NCBI GenBank assembly: GCA_964631745.1
Contig: CAZVWV010000046.1
Coordinates: 1 to 23,811 of the forward strand
Source: CAZVWV01 sp964631745
Lineage (GTDB): Bacteria > Bdellovibrionota_C > UBA2361 > JBGSMV01
Direction: 5' to 3'
Length of the DNA: 23,811 bases
The translations under genes and the position numbers were made by a program. Below are positions 15,272 through 23,794 of the stretch, in pieces. How positions within the stretch are numbered: the stretch's first letter is position 1; every line of letters starts with the position of its first letter. The notes under the pieces were generated by a model, which was given only the letters and a program-made list of their open reading frames with translations, had not been told where the DNA came from and ran no database searches.

Positions 15272-18200
15272 TTATTTCTTTTTCTTCTTTGCCGGGGTTG
15301 TCTTTTTGGGCGCCGGTTTCTTAGCGCTACTCTTTTTCTTGCTCTTACTTGCGCCGCCGCTGCTTGCGCCACTAGAACTTCCTGAGTCAACGTTCCCGGA
15401 CCCAGCTGCCGAACCATCGCCAACACTGTTGCTGCGCGGGCGAATAGCGAAATCTAGCCCTGATTGATCTGACTCAACCCACATAGAATATCTCGCTGGC
15501 CGAGAGGCTACGTAGTAACGATCGCCCTCGGATTCAAGTGAAATCGTGTAAAATCCAACCGGCAATTCAAAATAGTTCCAGGCAAAGTTCGAGGCTACGC
15601 GCATCTCCCGTAGCGATCCATCAGCTCCGTAAATCTGCACTGTGAACACTTCACCCTTTAAGCGCTTCTTCATGCTGGTTGTGAGAGGATTTCCGTCGGG
15701 GCCCATCAGACGCCCACTCAGATATGCATGCGGCACAGGAGTCTGTGTAGGAGCCGTAATAGATGTCGGTGTGGCCGTGGCAATCGGCGTGGCGTAGTTA
15801 TCCGGCGCCTCGGTCGGTGTAGCCGAAGGCGTACTTGTGAAGGTCGGCTCTGGTGTATTTGTCTCAGTTGCAGTCGGTGTGGGGGTTGGCGGGCAGGCAA
15901 CTTTATTAGATGACTTGATATCAATCTGCCGACCGGCATCGAATAATCTCACAGTATTGGCCCCAACTTCCGAAAATGAGTAGAAATACGCTTCCGAATT
16001 GGCTAAGACCATAATGTTCCCGTTTTGCGAACTCCCCACTACCTCCCAAGTCAAGGCCTTGTCTTGCGAGAGCGGATTATGAATCTGCCATTTTAAGCTT
16101 GTGCTTGGATCCTCTGAGCAAATTGAAATTAAAGACGGCCTAATCACAGGTGTAGAAGTCGCTGTGGGAGTGGCCGTCAAAGTTGGAGTGCTGGTGAAAG
16201 TTGGCGTGATTGTGGGCGTGGCCGTTCTTGTAGGCGTGCGCGTAACCGTAGCTGTGGCAGTGGCGGTAGCGGTCGCCGTATTTGTTGCAGTATGTGTCGC
16301 GGTGGCAGTCCGTGTCGGCGTATTCGTATTGGTCGGCGTACTGGTATTTGTTGGGGTAGCCGTCCTAGAACTGGTGGGCGTTATTGTAGAAGTCGCGGTT
16401 GGTGTCGGCGATGGCCCCTGGTCGCTCGAATACACCACAATGCCGTCAAAATTTGCGCCGCAACCGGTATTGTAATAGTTAGCCTCGTAGATCGTGCCTG
16501 CGGCATCTTGGGCCACGGACATCCAGCCACGATATCCTACGCACCAGTTGTCCATATCAAGATACTGGGTTGACCATGGTGCGCCGTCAGCTCTTAACTG
16601 TCCAAACATCACAGCGCCGTTATGCCCAAAGAGCCCGCTATGCATAATGTAACGATATGCGATCAGCACGGAGCCATTCAAAGTGTTAGCCGTTACAGCC
16701 GGATATCCACCAAAGTACGGGCTGGCATGTGTTTCGGTGTGCCAGCTACCGTTTAGCTCGCGAACAGTTTTGTATAGCGACAGGTCATACATGTCGGTTT
16801 CAGCGTTGTAGGCTGACGAAGAGAACACTACAATCTTTCCATCACGGAGAACTTCTAGCGCCGCGTAGTATCCGTAGCCGTATCCCATATTACTTTCGTC
16901 AGGGTAGATACTGTTCCAAGCGTGTTGTCTGGCTGGTGATTCGCTGGATGAGTCGCCGAAATGGTCATCATCACGTTCGTCGTCGTCATGCTCGTGATCC
17001 TTATCATGCTCGTCCTCATCACGGCTCTGCTTCGAAATCACAAGCCGCTTACCCGAGGTCTCATAAGAAGCGATGATCGGCAACCCGTCCGTATCGATCT
17101 TAATCGAGCAGAACATTCCAGACCCAGCCGGAGCTGAGGTCACGTTCTCGACTGACCAGCTACTGTCTTTCCCTTGAGCAAACTTTAAGTTTCCGGAAGC
17201 GGTATCGACGTAACATACGCAGAGCTTATCGGTGGCGCAGCGCGTCGCGCTCGGGTATCCGCCGTTTTCGGCGATTACATCCTTATTCCAGGAGCCATGT
17301 TCTCCCTTAGAGGCATACTTCAGCTGGCTATTCTTAGAATCGAAGTAAACTATCTGCGGGTATCCCTGGCTACTAAACAATAGCGCGGTGCGCTCAAAGG
17401 AAGCGCTCGGTGCCGAGTCACTCCTTATATTGCTATCTACCATGCTGTGGTTCCAATTTTCGCTGGCGGGCGCAGAGAAGCGCAAGTTTCCGTTGCGGTC
17501 GTAGCTACTGATGTATAACCCCGCCTCACCCGGCTTCACCGCCGAAGCCATTCCATAACCTAACCCACCATGTATCTCGCGTCGTCGCATGGTGTACACA
17601 GGCGCTACAGGAGTATTAGTGCCGGTGCTGGTTTCTGTCGGCGTGATAGTCGGCGTAGCAGTATTGGTGCTAGTGGCGCTCGCGGTGGCTGTTCTGGTTG
17701 AAGTAGCGGTCAATGTCGGCGTGGCGGTTTTGGTAACTGTATGCGTCGGCGTGAAAGTCGCAGTGATGGTGGCGGTAGCCGTTTTAGTCGGCGTCGCCGT
17801 ATTAGTAAATGTTGCCGTCACCGTAGGAGTCTTGGTGGCCGTCGAAGTTACGGTAAAGGTCGGCGTAATTGTTGGCGTGGCGGTTTTTGTCGGCGTGTTT
17901 GTGACCGTATAAGTTGCGGTAGCGGTGGCTGTCGCCGTTGGTGTTCGCGTTACCGTTGGGGTAAATGTCGGAGTCGCTGTTCTGCTCGGAGTCGGTGTGG
18001 ATGTTGCCGTAGGCGTGGGGCCAATTTGATCTTGGGTCAGAAAGTCTCGGTTTGGCGTATTGTTTTGCATGACATCGCTATATTCCGATGGGCTAAATAC
18101 CACGCCTGGAACCTCGGCACTCAGGCGGTACTCTTCACCGTCGGGAACAGTCAGGAAGAATTCGCCCTCGTCATTGGTGGTTGTAGTGCGCTCGACATCG

Positions 18201-20116
18201 CGGTAACTAACCTTCACGCTAATGTCCGAAAGAAAATATCCGTAACTATTTCTAACTTTGCCGGAAACCAGATAACTCACCACCGGCACGCGCTTAAAGT
18301 CCAGGTCAACTATATCGCAAAAATGACGAGGCAGAGAGATTGCGGCAGGGTCGAACAAACTAGAGCCGTTTACAGCGGTCACCCAATTATCAGAACCGGC
18401 GGGAACCTGAAATGCAAAGTGGCCGACATAATCAGCCGTGGCTACCAACACAAAATTATTATATATAGTCGTGCCCGGAAGCGGCGCACCGACTTCATCC
18501 ATAACCTGCCCCGCTAGCGTGTAGGTCTCGGCAAACTGACACTGCGGACCCTTTGGGGGCAGCCCCGCTTCTGTCGCAAATGGATGCACCGCATAGAAAT
18601 CAAGGCTCGTGTATGAACGCGAAATCTGTAGGAAGGTCTTATAAGCGGGGTCAAAAGTCTTGTCGCTTAAATTGGCTGAGATTTTGTATGTGTTGCCCTC
18701 TTGCAACATCAAGCTGTAATTTCCTTTGCTATCGCTGGCAGCTACCGGGGTCTCATTGATCCTTATCTGTGCGCCCCCCAATACGAAGCTATTCTCATCA
18801 AAGGCCTTTCCACTAACGACCAAAGAACGCGGCGCCTGTTGCCCGTTACAATAAGCCACGTAATCAGCATTTACTAAGGCCTTATCCGGACAGAACTGGA
18901 ACGGATGTGAATTGTCGTTTGATATGCTACATCCCGCGCGGTAGGGGCTGATGCTAACTAAGCGTGTAACGTCACTCAAACACTCACTCACGAGCTCGGT
19001 GCCGTAATATGCCTTACCTTCAATATCAGTCGCTTTCTCTCCACCTTGGCCACACTGCCCAACAGACGAGAGCTCCACATCGCGCAAGGTTGCGTTATTA
19101 GACGAGTCAGTCCCATGCACCGCTATCACTGATTGCTTAATACCGTTTTGCACCGCATAGATTTTGCAGCGATTCCCAGGGCAAGAATTAGGCGTTAACA
19201 CCAGGTCCCGTGGATAGAACTGATAAGCACCGCTCGGCACTACGTTGATCGGCCCACTATGCTCGTCAATATAAGGAACTAAATTGGCGGTATTAAAGGT
19301 TAATGTCCCGGTCCAATCGGTCTCGGTGCTGGCTAGATGATCGAAGCCTTTGTTGCCGTAAAATTTAATATTATAAAGTTTCTGCCCCAAGTCATTAACA
19401 ACTTCCAAGGCGTATGTTTGCGGCCCGCTGGGGTTCACTGGCGCCACGGGATCGCATGCGACTGTGGCATATGCACCAGCCTGAGACGCGTTCGGACAGA
19501 CCTTATACTTGGCCTTACGACTTGTCGAGAACACGCAGCTCTGTCCGGCAGGATTTAGCGGCAGAGTTACGACTGAATTATTCTCGGTATTCGAATCGGC
19601 ATCGTTACATGTATCTTTCTTCAGTGCCGGAGCAAATGCGTACCCATCGCTGTCCGTAACACGAGGACAGCTTGCAAAGCTGTTTAGAAACTCCACGGGC
19701 ATATTCGCCATGGGGCGCCCCTGCGGACTCAAGGTCTGAAATTCGACGACACTCTGTTCCCCTGCCCCCGATATAGCCTCCACCGAACATACTCGTCCGG
19801 GACAGTTCTGGGGGCTGACAAGCATTTCAGCAGGCAAAAAGGTGTAATTTGGCGCGGTGTAGGTGACCAGCGGTGTTGTGCTCCGAAGAGACGCAGTATT
19901 AAGCGAGAACTCTCCGCGAGAATTAGTGAAACGAGAGGGCAAGAAGTTCACGCCATCTTGTCCGTAAATGGACGCCCCCACAAGCGCGCTGCCGTCAGAT
20001 TTGGTAATCTTAACAGTGTAGACCTCAGCCGAGGCCGTCCCACAAATCACGCACAATACGCAGGCTAAAGCAGCTTGAATAAGTCTTTGGGGGAATCTAG
20101 CAAAATGCCTGAACAA
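15272..20116 (-). CDS. Giant secreted multidomain protein with Thr/Pro linkers and duplicated Cys-rich module
   Basis: A ~1614-residue exported protein of unknown function. In order: signal peptide (1-30, ending TASA); two tandem ~200-residue modules with seven matching cysteines each (31-221 and 230-424, marked by CPGRVC and CPGNRC); three carboxypeptidase-regulatory-like beta domains (about 430-695); Thr/Pro linker 1; a propeller-like region (about 843-1228) with repeats such as GYPQIVYFDSKNSQLKYA and a His/Asp-rich insert; linker 2; a small beta-sandwich (LKWQIHNPLSQDKALTWEV); linker 3; a fourth regulatory-like domain; a Gly/Ser stretch; and a Lys-rich tail. I prefer TTG at 20114-20116: TGAGGT is 7 bases upstream and MFRHFARF gives a normal signal peptide. 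ATG at 20141-20143 adds 9 residues without a ribosome site. First gene of an operon with the S8 protease. Confidence 0.85.
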   Translation of the reverse strand: MFRHFARFPQRLIQAALACVLCVICGTASAEVYTVKITKSDGSALVGASIYGQDGVNFLPSRFTNSRGEFSLNTASLRSTTPLVTYTAPNYTFLPAEMLVSPQNCPGRVCSVEAISGAGEQSVVEFQTLSPQGRPMANMPVEFLNSFASCPRVTDSDGYAFAPALKKDTCNDADSNTENNSVVTLPLNPAGQSCVFSTSRKAKYKVCPNASQAGAYATVACDPVAPVNPSGPQTYALEVVNDLGQKLYNIKFYGNKGFDHLASTETDWTGTLTFNTANLVPYIDEHSGPINVVPSGAYQFYPRDLVLTPNSCPGNRCKIYAVQNGIKQSVIAVHGTDSSNNATLRDVELSSVGQCGQGGEKATDIEGKAYYGTELVSECLSDVTRLVSISPYRAGCSISNDNSHPFQFCPDKALVNADYVAYCNGQQAPRSLVVSGKAFDENSFVLGGAQIRINETPVAASDSKGNYSLMLQEGNTYKISANLSDKTFDPAYKTFLQISRSYTSLDFYAVHPFATEAGLPPKGPQCQFAETYTLAGQVMDEVGAPLPGTTIYNNFVLVATADYVGHFAFQVPAGSDNWVTAVNGSSLFDPAAISLPRHFCDIVDLDFKRVPVVSYLVSGKVRNSYGYFLSDISVKVSYRDVERTTTTNDEGEFFLTVPDGEEYRLSAEVPGVVFSPSEYSDVMQNNTPNRDFLTQDQIGPTPTATSTPTPSRTATPTFTPTVTRTPTATATATATYTVTNTPTKTATPTITPTFTVTSTATKTPTVTATFTNTATPTKTATATITATFTPTHTVTKTATPTLTATSTRTATASATSTNTATPTITPTETSTGTNTPVAPVYTMRRREIHGGLGYGMASAVKPGEAGLYISSYDRNGNLRFSAPASENWNHSMVDSNIRSDSAPSASFERTALLFSSQGYPQIVYFDSKNSQLKYASKGEHGSWNKDVIAENGGYPSATRCATDKLCVCYVDTASGNLKFAQGKDSSWSVENVTSAPAGSGMFCSIKIDTDGLPIIASYETSGKRLVISKQSRDEDEHDKDHEHDDDERDDDHFGDSSSESPARQHAWNSIYPDESNMGYGYGYYAALEVLRDGKIVVFSSSAYNAETDMYDLSLYKTVRELNGSWHTETHASPYFGGYPAVTANTLNGSVLIAYRYIMHSGLFGHNGAVMFGQLRADGAPWSTQYLDMDNWCVGYRGWMSVAQDAAGTIYEANYYNTGCGANFDGIVVYSSDQGPSPTPTATSTITPTSSRTATPTNTSTPTNTNTPTRTATATHTATNTATATATATATVTRTPTRTATPTITPTFTSTPTLTATPTATSTPVIRPSLISICSEDPSTSLKWQIHNPLSQDKALTWEVVGSSQNGNIMVLANSEAYFYSFSEVGANTVRLFDAGRQIDIKSSNKVACPPTPTPTATETNTPEPTFTSTPSATPTEAPDNYATPIATATPTSITAPTQTPVPHAYLSGRLMGPDGNPLTTSMKKRLKGEVFTVQIYGADGSLREMRVASNFAWNYFELPVGFYTISLESEGDRYYVASRPARYSMWVESDQSGLDFAIRPRSNSVGDGSAAGSGNVDSGSSSGASSGGASKSKKKSSAKKPAPKKTTPAKKKKK
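15729..15890 (-). repeat. Thr/Pro linker 3 of the giant protein
   Basis: A degenerate TPTPT/TATPT-rich spacer, interrupted by EAPDNYATP, between the small beta-sandwich and the last regulatory-like domain. It is less regular than linkers 1 and 2. Confidence 0.75.
16141..16425 (-). repeat. Thr/Pro/Ala linker 2 of the giant protein
   Basis: A low-complexity array of about 95 residues made of TPT, TAT and TNT units, including a run of alternating Ala-Thr. At DNA level the plus strand is dominated by GTNGGN and GTNGCN words with six-base periodicity. It joins the propeller-like domain to the small beta-sandwich. A dense Thr linker of this sort is a plausible O-glycosylation target (inference). 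Confidence 0.85.
17605..18020 (-). repeat. Thr/Pro/Ala linker 1 of the giant protein (longest)
   Basis: A low-complexity stretch of about 140 residues built from imperfect TPTxTxT, TATxT and TKTAT units, joining the third regulatory-like domain to the propeller-like domain. DNA words repeat with six- and twelve-base periodicity, so length variation by slippage or collapse during assembly is possible. Confidence 0.85.
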
Positions 20117-20208
20117 AACTATGACCTCAGAAGAATACTCCATTGACAGGCTAAGGTTCGGTAAACTTCCAATGATATGTGATATTTTGGGTCATAATTT
20201 CTAAAATC

Positions 20209-20250
20209 CAGGGATTTCGTACCTGCAAGTGAGCGCATAGACAATCCCTG
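20209..20250. repeat. 8-bp inverted repeat in the argS leader
   Basis: CAGGGATT at 20209-20216 and AATCCCTG at 20243-20250 are perfect complements separated by 26 bases, ending 23 bases before the argS start. It could be an operator or weak RNA structure. I see no T-box motif, which is the known leader type for aminoacyl-tRNA synthetase genes. The 157 bases between the divergent giant gene and argS show no other feature that I can support. Confidence 0.3.
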
Positions 20251-20273
20251 AAAGTAATAATAATGTAAGCGCT

Positions 20274-22223
20274 ATGTCGTTGGCCCAAATTAATTTAGAA
20301 ATAAAGGCGTATTTCCTAAAGCTCATAAAGGATACCTATCCTGAATCAGATATTTTGGACTTTCCGATCAATCAACCGCCTGAACCAAAATTCGGAGACC
20401 TAGCGCTGGCTTGCGCCTTTGGCCTTGCCAAAACGCTACGCAAGCCTCCGCCCGTAATTGCAAAAGAGTTGGCCTTGCAGGCCTCCTTCCCAGGTGTAAA
20501 AGAATGCCGCGCTGAGGGCGCTTACATTAATATTTATCTGGATAGAGCTGCCGCGCTCAGAGCATTTTACTCAGGTGCTCTCGAAGCAAAGGCCGGCCGA
20601 GATACTAAAATCATCGTTGAACACACCAACATTAACCCTAATAAGGCCGCGCATATCGGGCACCTGCGTAACGCGGTGTTGGGAGACACCTTAGTAAAGA
20701 TGTTGCGCACTCAGTCGGATCAGGTCGAGGTTCATAACTATATTGATGATACCGGCGTACAGGTGGCAGATGTGGTGGTAGGCTTTGAGCATCTCGAAAA
20801 GAAATCTCTGGCCGACATCAAGAAAATCGACAGCAAATTTGATTACTACTGCTGGGATCTATACGCCAAGGTCGGGCAATTCTATGCAGCCGATAAAACC
20901 CGCGAAAAAGTGCGCCAAGATACTCTGCTGCTGATTGAACACGGGGGTAATCCGACCGCCGAATTAGCTGAATATATCGCAAACCGTATCGTGCGGACTC
21001 ACTTGGAAACCATGCTGCGTTTGGGCATCAGCTATGACATCTTGCCCCGCGAAAGCAGCATTATTAAAGCAAAATTCTGGCTTAAGGCCTTTGAACAGCT
21101 TAAAGAGAAGGGCGCTATTTACCAAGCTTCCGAAGGTAAGAACAAAGACTGCTGGGTAATGCGCAGCTTCGACAAATCAACCTCGGATATCGCCGAAGAG
21201 CAAGAGAAGGTGATCGTGCGATCTAACGGCACAGTTACTTATGTCGGGAAAGACATAGCCTACCAGCTCTGGAAGACTGGGCTTTTGGGGAAGGATTTCG
21301 AGTACAAGAGATTTTACACTTATCCAAACGGTCACGAGCTTTGGGAATCTACGCACGAGAGTGGCGAGCCGGGCGCCCCTCATTTTGGGGGAGCTTCCAA
21401 AGTATTTAACGTGATCGATAATCGTCAGTCCTATCTGCAAAAGATTGTGAAGCAAGGGCTCCAAAGCCTGGGACATATCTCGGCCGCCGAAAACTCGGTG
21501 CACTTCAGCTATGAAATGGTAGCGCTAACCCCGCAATGCGCCAAAGAGCTTGGCTTAGAGCTCTCAAGCGAGGACCAACAACGCAGCTTCGTTGAGATGT
21601 CGGGGCGCAAGGGCCTAGGCGTCAAGGCCGATGATTTATTAGACAGACTCTTTGAACGGTGTGAAGGCGAGGTTAAAAATAGAAACCCCGAACTGTCGCC
21701 CACACAGATCTCACAAATCAGTAAGATAATCGGGGTGGGCGCCCTCAGATATTTCATGCTCAAACACGGCGAACAGCATGTTCTATCATTCGATTTCGAC
21801 CAAGCTTTGGCATTCGAGGGCGAGACTGGGCCCTATCTGCAAAACGCTTTAGTTAGAGCCCAAAGTATTCTTCGAAAACTCCGCGAGCAGAAACAAGAAT
21901 TCCTACCTCACGCAAAAGATTACTTAGCCCATCTCGACGTCATAACCGCACACTTTGATGATTCAATTTGGGAGTTTCTCTTGGCGCTGTTACGAATCGA
22001 AGAAGTAATCACCGACTCGACCGAGAAACTTCAACTCTCAAGCATGGCAAAGTATGCATTTAGCCTTGCCCAGCGCTTTCACAATTTCTACCACCACAAC
22101 CCCATCGCTCAGGAAAAGGATATGTCAGTGAAGCAGATGCGCCTTTTTGTAACCGTATTTTTCATCGAGCGCATGCAGTTTCTCCTCGGCATTATGGGAA
22201 TCGACGTGCCCGAGAAAATGTAA
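20274..22223 (+). CDS. argS: Arginyl-tRNA synthetase
   Basis: Class I synthetase charging tRNA-Arg with arginine in the cytoplasm. The 649-residue protein has the N-terminal Add-1 domain (about 1-105) and NPNKAAHIGHLRNAVLGD with HIGH at 127-130. The Rossmann catalytic domain includes YIDDTG and GKDIAYQLWKTG. A MSGRKGLGVKADDLLD segment from residue 442 stands where KMSKS would be. The C-terminal DALR-type anticodon domain contains GETGPYLQNALVRAQSILRKL and ends with FHNFYHHNPI and MGIDVPEKM. KMSK is degenerate, but a Lys sits three residues before HIGH (K124), the compensating residue known from KMSK-less ArgRS such as E. coli's. Length is within, if somewhat above, the usual range. ATG at 20274 lacks a strong Shine-Dalgarno. 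It stands alone between a divergent operon and a downstream gene on the same strand. Confidence 0.95.
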   Translation: MSLAQINLEIKAYFLKLIKDTYPESDILDFPINQPPEPKFGDLALACAFGLAKTLRKPPPVIAKELALQASFPGVKECRAEGAYINIYLDRAAALRAFYSGALEAKAGRDTKIIVEHTNINPNKAAHIGHLRNAVLGDTLVKMLRTQSDQVEVHNYIDDTGVQVADVVVGFEHLEKKSLADIKKIDSKFDYYCWDLYAKVGQFYAADKTREKVRQDTLLLIEHGGNPTAELAEYIANRIVRTHLETMLRLGISYDILPRESSIIKAKFWLKAFEQLKEKGAIYQASEGKNKDCWVMRSFDKSTSDIAEEQEKVIVRSNGTVTYVGKDIAYQLWKTGLLGKDFEYKRFYTYPNGHELWESTHESGEPGAPHFGGASKVFNVIDNRQSYLQKIVKQGLQSLGHISAAENSVHFSYEMVALTPQCAKELGLELSSEDQQRSFVEMSGRKGLGVKADDLLDRLFERCEGEVKNRNPELSPTQISQISKIIGVGALRYFMLKHGEQHVLSFDFDQALAFEGETGPYLQNALVRAQSILRKLREQKQEFLPHAKDYLAHLDVITAHFDDSIWEFLLALLRIEEVITDSTEKLQLSSMAKYAFSLAQRFHNFYHHNPIAQEKDMSVKQMRLFVTVFFIERMQFLLGIMGIDVPEKM

Positions 22224-22368
22224 CACCGCAGAAGGTGAGTGAGTTTCTCAATAAACTTGCAAAGTTTCCCGCACCGACACGCTCCCATTCGCTTTGAATT
22301 GTGATAAGATGCCTTTCCGTATCTGCTCAATAACTGTCGATAGCGGCAAACCTTAAGGCGTGGAGTTT

Positions 22369-23745
22369 ATGGAAAAAATACTTTTTGAACCTTTCAAAAT
22401 CAAAATGGTGGAAACTATTCCGGTCAGTACGCGCGAGCAACGCAAGGACTGGATGGAAGCCGCACATTTCAATATCTTTGCACTGACATCCTCGCAAGTA
22501 ACTATCGATCTGCTGACTGATTCCGGCACGGGTGCCATGTCCGATTTACAGTGGGCCGAGATGATTAAAGGCGATGAAGCCTATGCCGGGAGTCGAAGCT
22601 TTGAGGCGCTGCAACGCACCGCAAGAGAGATCTTTGGGCTACCTCATATTATCCCCACCCATCAAGGGCGGGCCTCCGAGCATCTGCTTTTTAGATCACT
22701 GTTAAAAGGCGGCGAGATTATCCCCTCAAACGGGCTATTTGACACAACTTTGGCTAATCTCGATTCCTGCGGCGCATCTGGAATTAATTTATGCTGCAAG
22801 GAAGCTAAAGATCCGTTTGAACCAGCCCCATTTAAGGGAAATATCGACTTAGAAGCGCTAGAAGCACTGCTGAAAAAGGACGGCGCCCGCATCCCGTTTA
22901 CAGTCATAACCATTACCAACAACACTGGCGGCGGCCAGCCCGTGAGCCTAGATAATATCCGGAGCACCAGCGAAATCTGCAAGCGTTACGGCAAGCTATT
23001 AATCATCGACGGCTGCCGCTTCGCTGAAAACGCTTATTTTATCAAGACCCGGGAGAAAGCCTACTCGGCCTTATCGCCCAAACAGATCGCCGCGAAGTGT
23101 TTTGAATACTGCGATGCTATAACATTCTCTGCCAAAAAGGACGCCATCGCAAATATCGGTGGCATGATTGCCCTACGTGACGAAGCCTTGTCGCATAAGA
23201 TAAAAGATTTCATGATTCGGGTTGAAGGTTTCCCCACATACGGCGGCTTAGCAGGGTATTCTCTGGGGGCCATGGCCCAGGGCATGAACGAGGTTCTGGA
23301 CGAGCGCTATCTTGAGTACCGCCTAAGAACAGCCAGTTGGGCGGTTGAGCGTTTAGCGGCGGCAGGAGTGCCCGTAATTCAGCCTGCTGGCGGACACGCA
23401 GTATACATTGAAGGCTCAAGATTCTTCCCGCATATTCCTCGTGAGCAGTTTCCTGGGTTGATTATCAGCACAGCCCTGTATATCGAAGGAGGCATTCGAT
23501 GCTGCGAATTAGGCGGCGTGGCCTTCGGAACCCGAGACACAGATGGCCAACATATCTTTCCTCCATTTGACCTTGTGCGCCTAGCCTTCCCTCGGCGCAC
23601 CTACACCGAGGCCCATATCGGATTTGTAGTGCAATCTCTGATAAAGCTCTTTGAGGAACGGGAGCAGTATAAATACGGCTTTGACTTCCTAGAGGAAGCA
23701 CCCATGCCTAGACATTTTAGGTCTAAATTCCGCTGGGCCAGGTAA
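22369..23745 (+). CDS. tnaA: Tryptophanase-type beta-eliminating lyase
   Basis: PLP enzyme of the tryptophanase / tyrosine phenol-lyase family, probably splitting tryptophan to indole, pyruvate and ammonia. The 458-residue protein shows LLTDSGTGAMSD, GDEAYAGSRSF, IIPTHQGRASE, RFAENAYFIK, the PLP-lysine segment SAKKDA (Lys257), EGFPTYGGLAG and PRHFRSKF. Three specificity positions match tryptophanase rather than tyrosine phenol-lyase: Asp125 in LFDTT (E. coli TnaA Asp137; Thr in TPL), Leu381 in CCELGG (Ile396 in TnaA; Arg381 in TPL) and His449 near the end (His463 in TnaA; Phe448 in TPL). ATG at 22369 is chosen because AAGG at 22355-22358 is 10 bases upstream; GTG at 22360 is too close to it. 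The 145-base leader has no Trp-containing TnaC-like peptide. No tnaB permease is visible before the window ends. Confidence 0.9.
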   Translation: MEKILFEPFKIKMVETIPVSTREQRKDWMEAAHFNIFALTSSQVTIDLLTDSGTGAMSDLQWAEMIKGDEAYAGSRSFEALQRTAREIFGLPHIIPTHQGRASEHLLFRSLLKGGEIIPSNGLFDTTLANLDSCGASGINLCCKEAKDPFEPAPFKGNIDLEALEALLKKDGARIPFTVITITNNTGGGQPVSLDNIRSTSEICKRYGKLLIIDGCRFAENAYFIKTREKAYSALSPKQIAAKCFEYCDAITFSAKKDAIANIGGMIALRDEALSHKIKDFMIRVEGFPTYGGLAGYSLGAMAQGMNEVLDERYLEYRLRTASWAVERLAAAGVPVIQPAGGHAVYIEGSRFFPHIPREQFPGLIISTALYIEGGIRCCELGGVAFGTRDTDGQHIFPPFDLVRLAFPRRTYTEAHIGFVVQSLIKLFEEREQYKYGFDFLEEAPMPRHFRSKFRWAR

Positions 23746-23749
23746 TCAC

Positions 23750-23794
23750 AGAGTAACTGCTCAAAAACCCCGGGTAAATTACAAACGCGGCGCA
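23750..23794 (-). repeat. Right copy of 45-bp inverted repeat at window ends
   Basis: The reverse complement of 23750-23794 matches 1-45 at 43 of 45 positions. It begins 5 bases after the tnaA stop codon and is followed by 17 unmatched bases to the window end, so on this side the outer border of the matched part can be seen only if the left copy does not extend beyond base 1. Confidence 0.85.

Noticed and set aside
16101..16475. Plus-strand open frame rich in Val/Gly/Ala
   Set aside because: It is the antisense reading of Thr/Pro linker 2 of the giant protein; low complexity, no ribosome site, no domain.
17589..17912. Plus-strand Val/Gly-rich open frame (and the Arg-rich frame at 17741-18517)
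   Set aside because: Antisense shadows of Thr/Pro linker 1; repeats remove stop codons in several frames.
22252..22266. Small palindrome AAACTTGCAAAGTTT after argS
   Set aside because: AT-rich 6-bp stem without a T-run; too weak to call a terminator.
22309..22356. 15-codon open frame upstream of tnaA, possible TnaC-like leader peptide
   Set aside because: It contains no Trp codon, has no good ribosome site, and its stop overlaps the tnaA ribosome site; not distinguishable from chance.
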